The position numbers and the translations under genes are program-made. Positions 62,492-64,000 of a stretch of 64,000 nt of DNA are shown here, piece by piece. Positions within the stretch are counted from its first letter, which is position 1; every line of letters starts with the position of its first letter. Below the pieces are notes generated by a model. The model had not been told where the DNA came from. It did no database searches and worked only from the letters and a program-made list of their open reading frames with translations. This DNA is from Salvia splendens (taxonomy: Eukaryota; Streptophyta; Magnoliopsida; Lamiales; Lamiaceae), in contig NC_056036.1 of the NCBI RefSeq assembly GCF_004379255.2, positions 36,780,076-36,844,075 on the forward strand, written 5' to 3'.

Positions 62492-64000
62492 TTATATTCT
62501 CTCAAATGGAATAAACGCCATCGCTGCTGCCACAATGTCATCCCAAGTTCTGCTGAGTGATGCTGAAAGGTCGATATCTCAATATTATGTCAAAGTTTGG
62601 TAATATCAAAACTTCGTCCTCCTTAAACTATGAAGGTTGCTCCTATTTAGGTTTTCTTGGCATTGTGGGCAATTCATTTGTACTCTTAAGTCTGATAGAA
62701 GTCTTATGCAATTCAAGTTTACTCAGCTCCGGTAGAAGTCTTACCAATGCTTATTAAGGGAATCCAGCCTACAAAGGTCATCATTTCAACAACTTTGCTA
62801 CAGCTATCACATCTTCGAATAGCCATCTCTTAAGGAGAAACAACACTCAAACCTACATATTACCATCCTAATCATCCTTCTTAGTTCTACACAAAACCAC
62901 AAATGCTATTCATACTTATTTTAGTTTTCTCCAAATACGTGCAGATACTCAGTCTTGTTGCATCAGTCACTGGATAAAACAATATAATATCACCCTAAGA
63001 CCCTAGTTTCTCTTGTATAACATAGTGAGTGGTCATTCACTCATTGAGAACTCACTCTAACAGGGTGGAAGCAAGGGGTTCTCAAGCTCAAAACTCATAA
63101 GTACCACTTTTCTATTTGATTCCATAATCTTTGCTTCCTGGTTTTAAGGGTGAGGATCACTAGTCCACAGATTTTGGGGAACTATTTACGTTGTCGAAAG
63201 ATAGCCATTGAAAAACAGAAATTCACTTAACATTTTATTGTTACATGCATATATGCATTTGATGTGAAGTAGATAACTAGTTAATTTGATTTAGTATGCA
63301 GGCTGCCACCACTCTGAAAAATCATAGAGGGCAATAGCAAAAGTAATGCTTCACCTCTCACATAGAATGAAACTGAGCTAAACTTATTGCCAAGAACTAA
63401 AAAGCATGAAAAATGTTGTTGCCTAATAGGTACTACTAAAGTCAAAACGATAGGCGCGTCTACCGTCTCCACGTTGTACTAATGAAAACTCATCCATTCG
63501 TGTTCCCTTTTCAGAAATCATTGTTGCTAAGAGAAAGAGAGCACTTATTTAACTCAAAGTAGATAGCACAGAGAGTGCCACACAAATGGCATCGTCAATG
63601 TTAAATATGAGTAAAACAATTACAAGCTAATCAATTAAGAAACAAAAATAATGGGAATTCTATATATTGCACCAAAGTGCCATATCAACAACAAAACTCA
63701 GGAATCAAAAGCATTTGAACAAGAATAGGTACACATCAAATAAACAATATAATGCATAATACTATTACACAACATCATGAAGCATATATCCCTTTAATCT
63801 GGCGCTTTACCTTCCGTCAAAAGCAAATACTTTTATCTATACGTATAGTTCTAGTAACAATTAATAATCTGCACAAAACCACACATTCTCACAATGAACA
63901 ACAAATGCAAGTTAAGAACAGGAAAATTCTGACAGAGTAACATCACTTGGAAACTAAAAGCATCTCGGGTTTCTTAGCCTTACTGGGAGTGTTAACATTC
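62492..64000 (-). CDS. 3' end of an unidentified minus-strand gene (partial)
   Basis: Two exon pieces agree in phase. The first, 64000-63984, ends ACTCCCA|GTAAGG and reads NVNTP plus one base. The second, 62562-62492, follows acceptor CTTTCAG and reads SLSRTWDDIVAAAMAFIPFE and then RI and a stop. The junction codon would be Thr. The intron (63983-62563) holds no other coding-like stretch that I can see. The tail is too short to name the family, and most of the gene lies beyond the window. Confidence 0.4.

Overview
The window is nuclear DNA from a flowering plant. The spliced genes are plant-type (an LNK clock co-regulator and a plant ERGIC3), a chloroplast psaB scrap sits in an intron, and the mobile elements are typical of plants: MULE, hAT, PIF/Harbinger and Stowaway MITEs, and Ty3-type LTR elements. 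The style suggests a eudicot, perhaps an asterid of the Lamiales kind, but the sequence alone does not settle that.

Left part, 1-27,900: almost entirely mobile DNA. A compact 2.3 kb LTR element (1019-3334, TSD ATATG) carries, on the minus strand, a captured piece of the ribosome-biogenesis gene KRI1. A solo LTR (3859-15393, TSD ACATA) was split when TIR elements filled its (TA)n tract. Four TIR elements now stand in a row (4067-10353, 10387-10675, 10727-11040, 11067-12445), each separated from the next by a (TA)n array. The largest carries decayed FAR1-type transposase exons, an AT-hook reading frame on the other strand, dozens of AATGCA words and nine copies of a stem-loop motif. A young LTR element (18923-26522, TSD TTCAA) follows. 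It has gag, a remnant of integrase, a 39-bp minisatellite and a long spliced antisense gene of the putative gypsy-type transposon (Transposase_28) kind.

Middle part, 27,900-50,900: the genic part. Two related PIF/Harbinger MITEs flank an LNK1-like gene (29570-35186, plus, 7 coding exons, 655 aa). After a deleted hAT element (36631-38458) comes an intact ERGIC3/ERV46 homologue (40578-47118, plus, 13 exons, 386 aa). A PHP-domain phosphoesterase gene (50801-47611, minus) converges on it. This gene has lost one metal-binding His and has an in-frame stop, so it looks like a pseudogene.

Right part, 50,900-64,000: Stowaway MITEs, then a broken receptor-like kinase pseudogene on the minus strand (about 60200-53040). 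A hAT-type element splits its juxtamembrane exon, and a 4.0 kb MULE (54082-58112) with a perfect 9-bp TSD sits in its intron. That MULE has two convergent genes, a mudrA-like transposase lacking its catalytic core and an intact GRF-type zinc-finger ORF. At the right edge two short exons suggest the 3' end of another minus-strand gene. No RNA genes or CRISPR arrays were seen.
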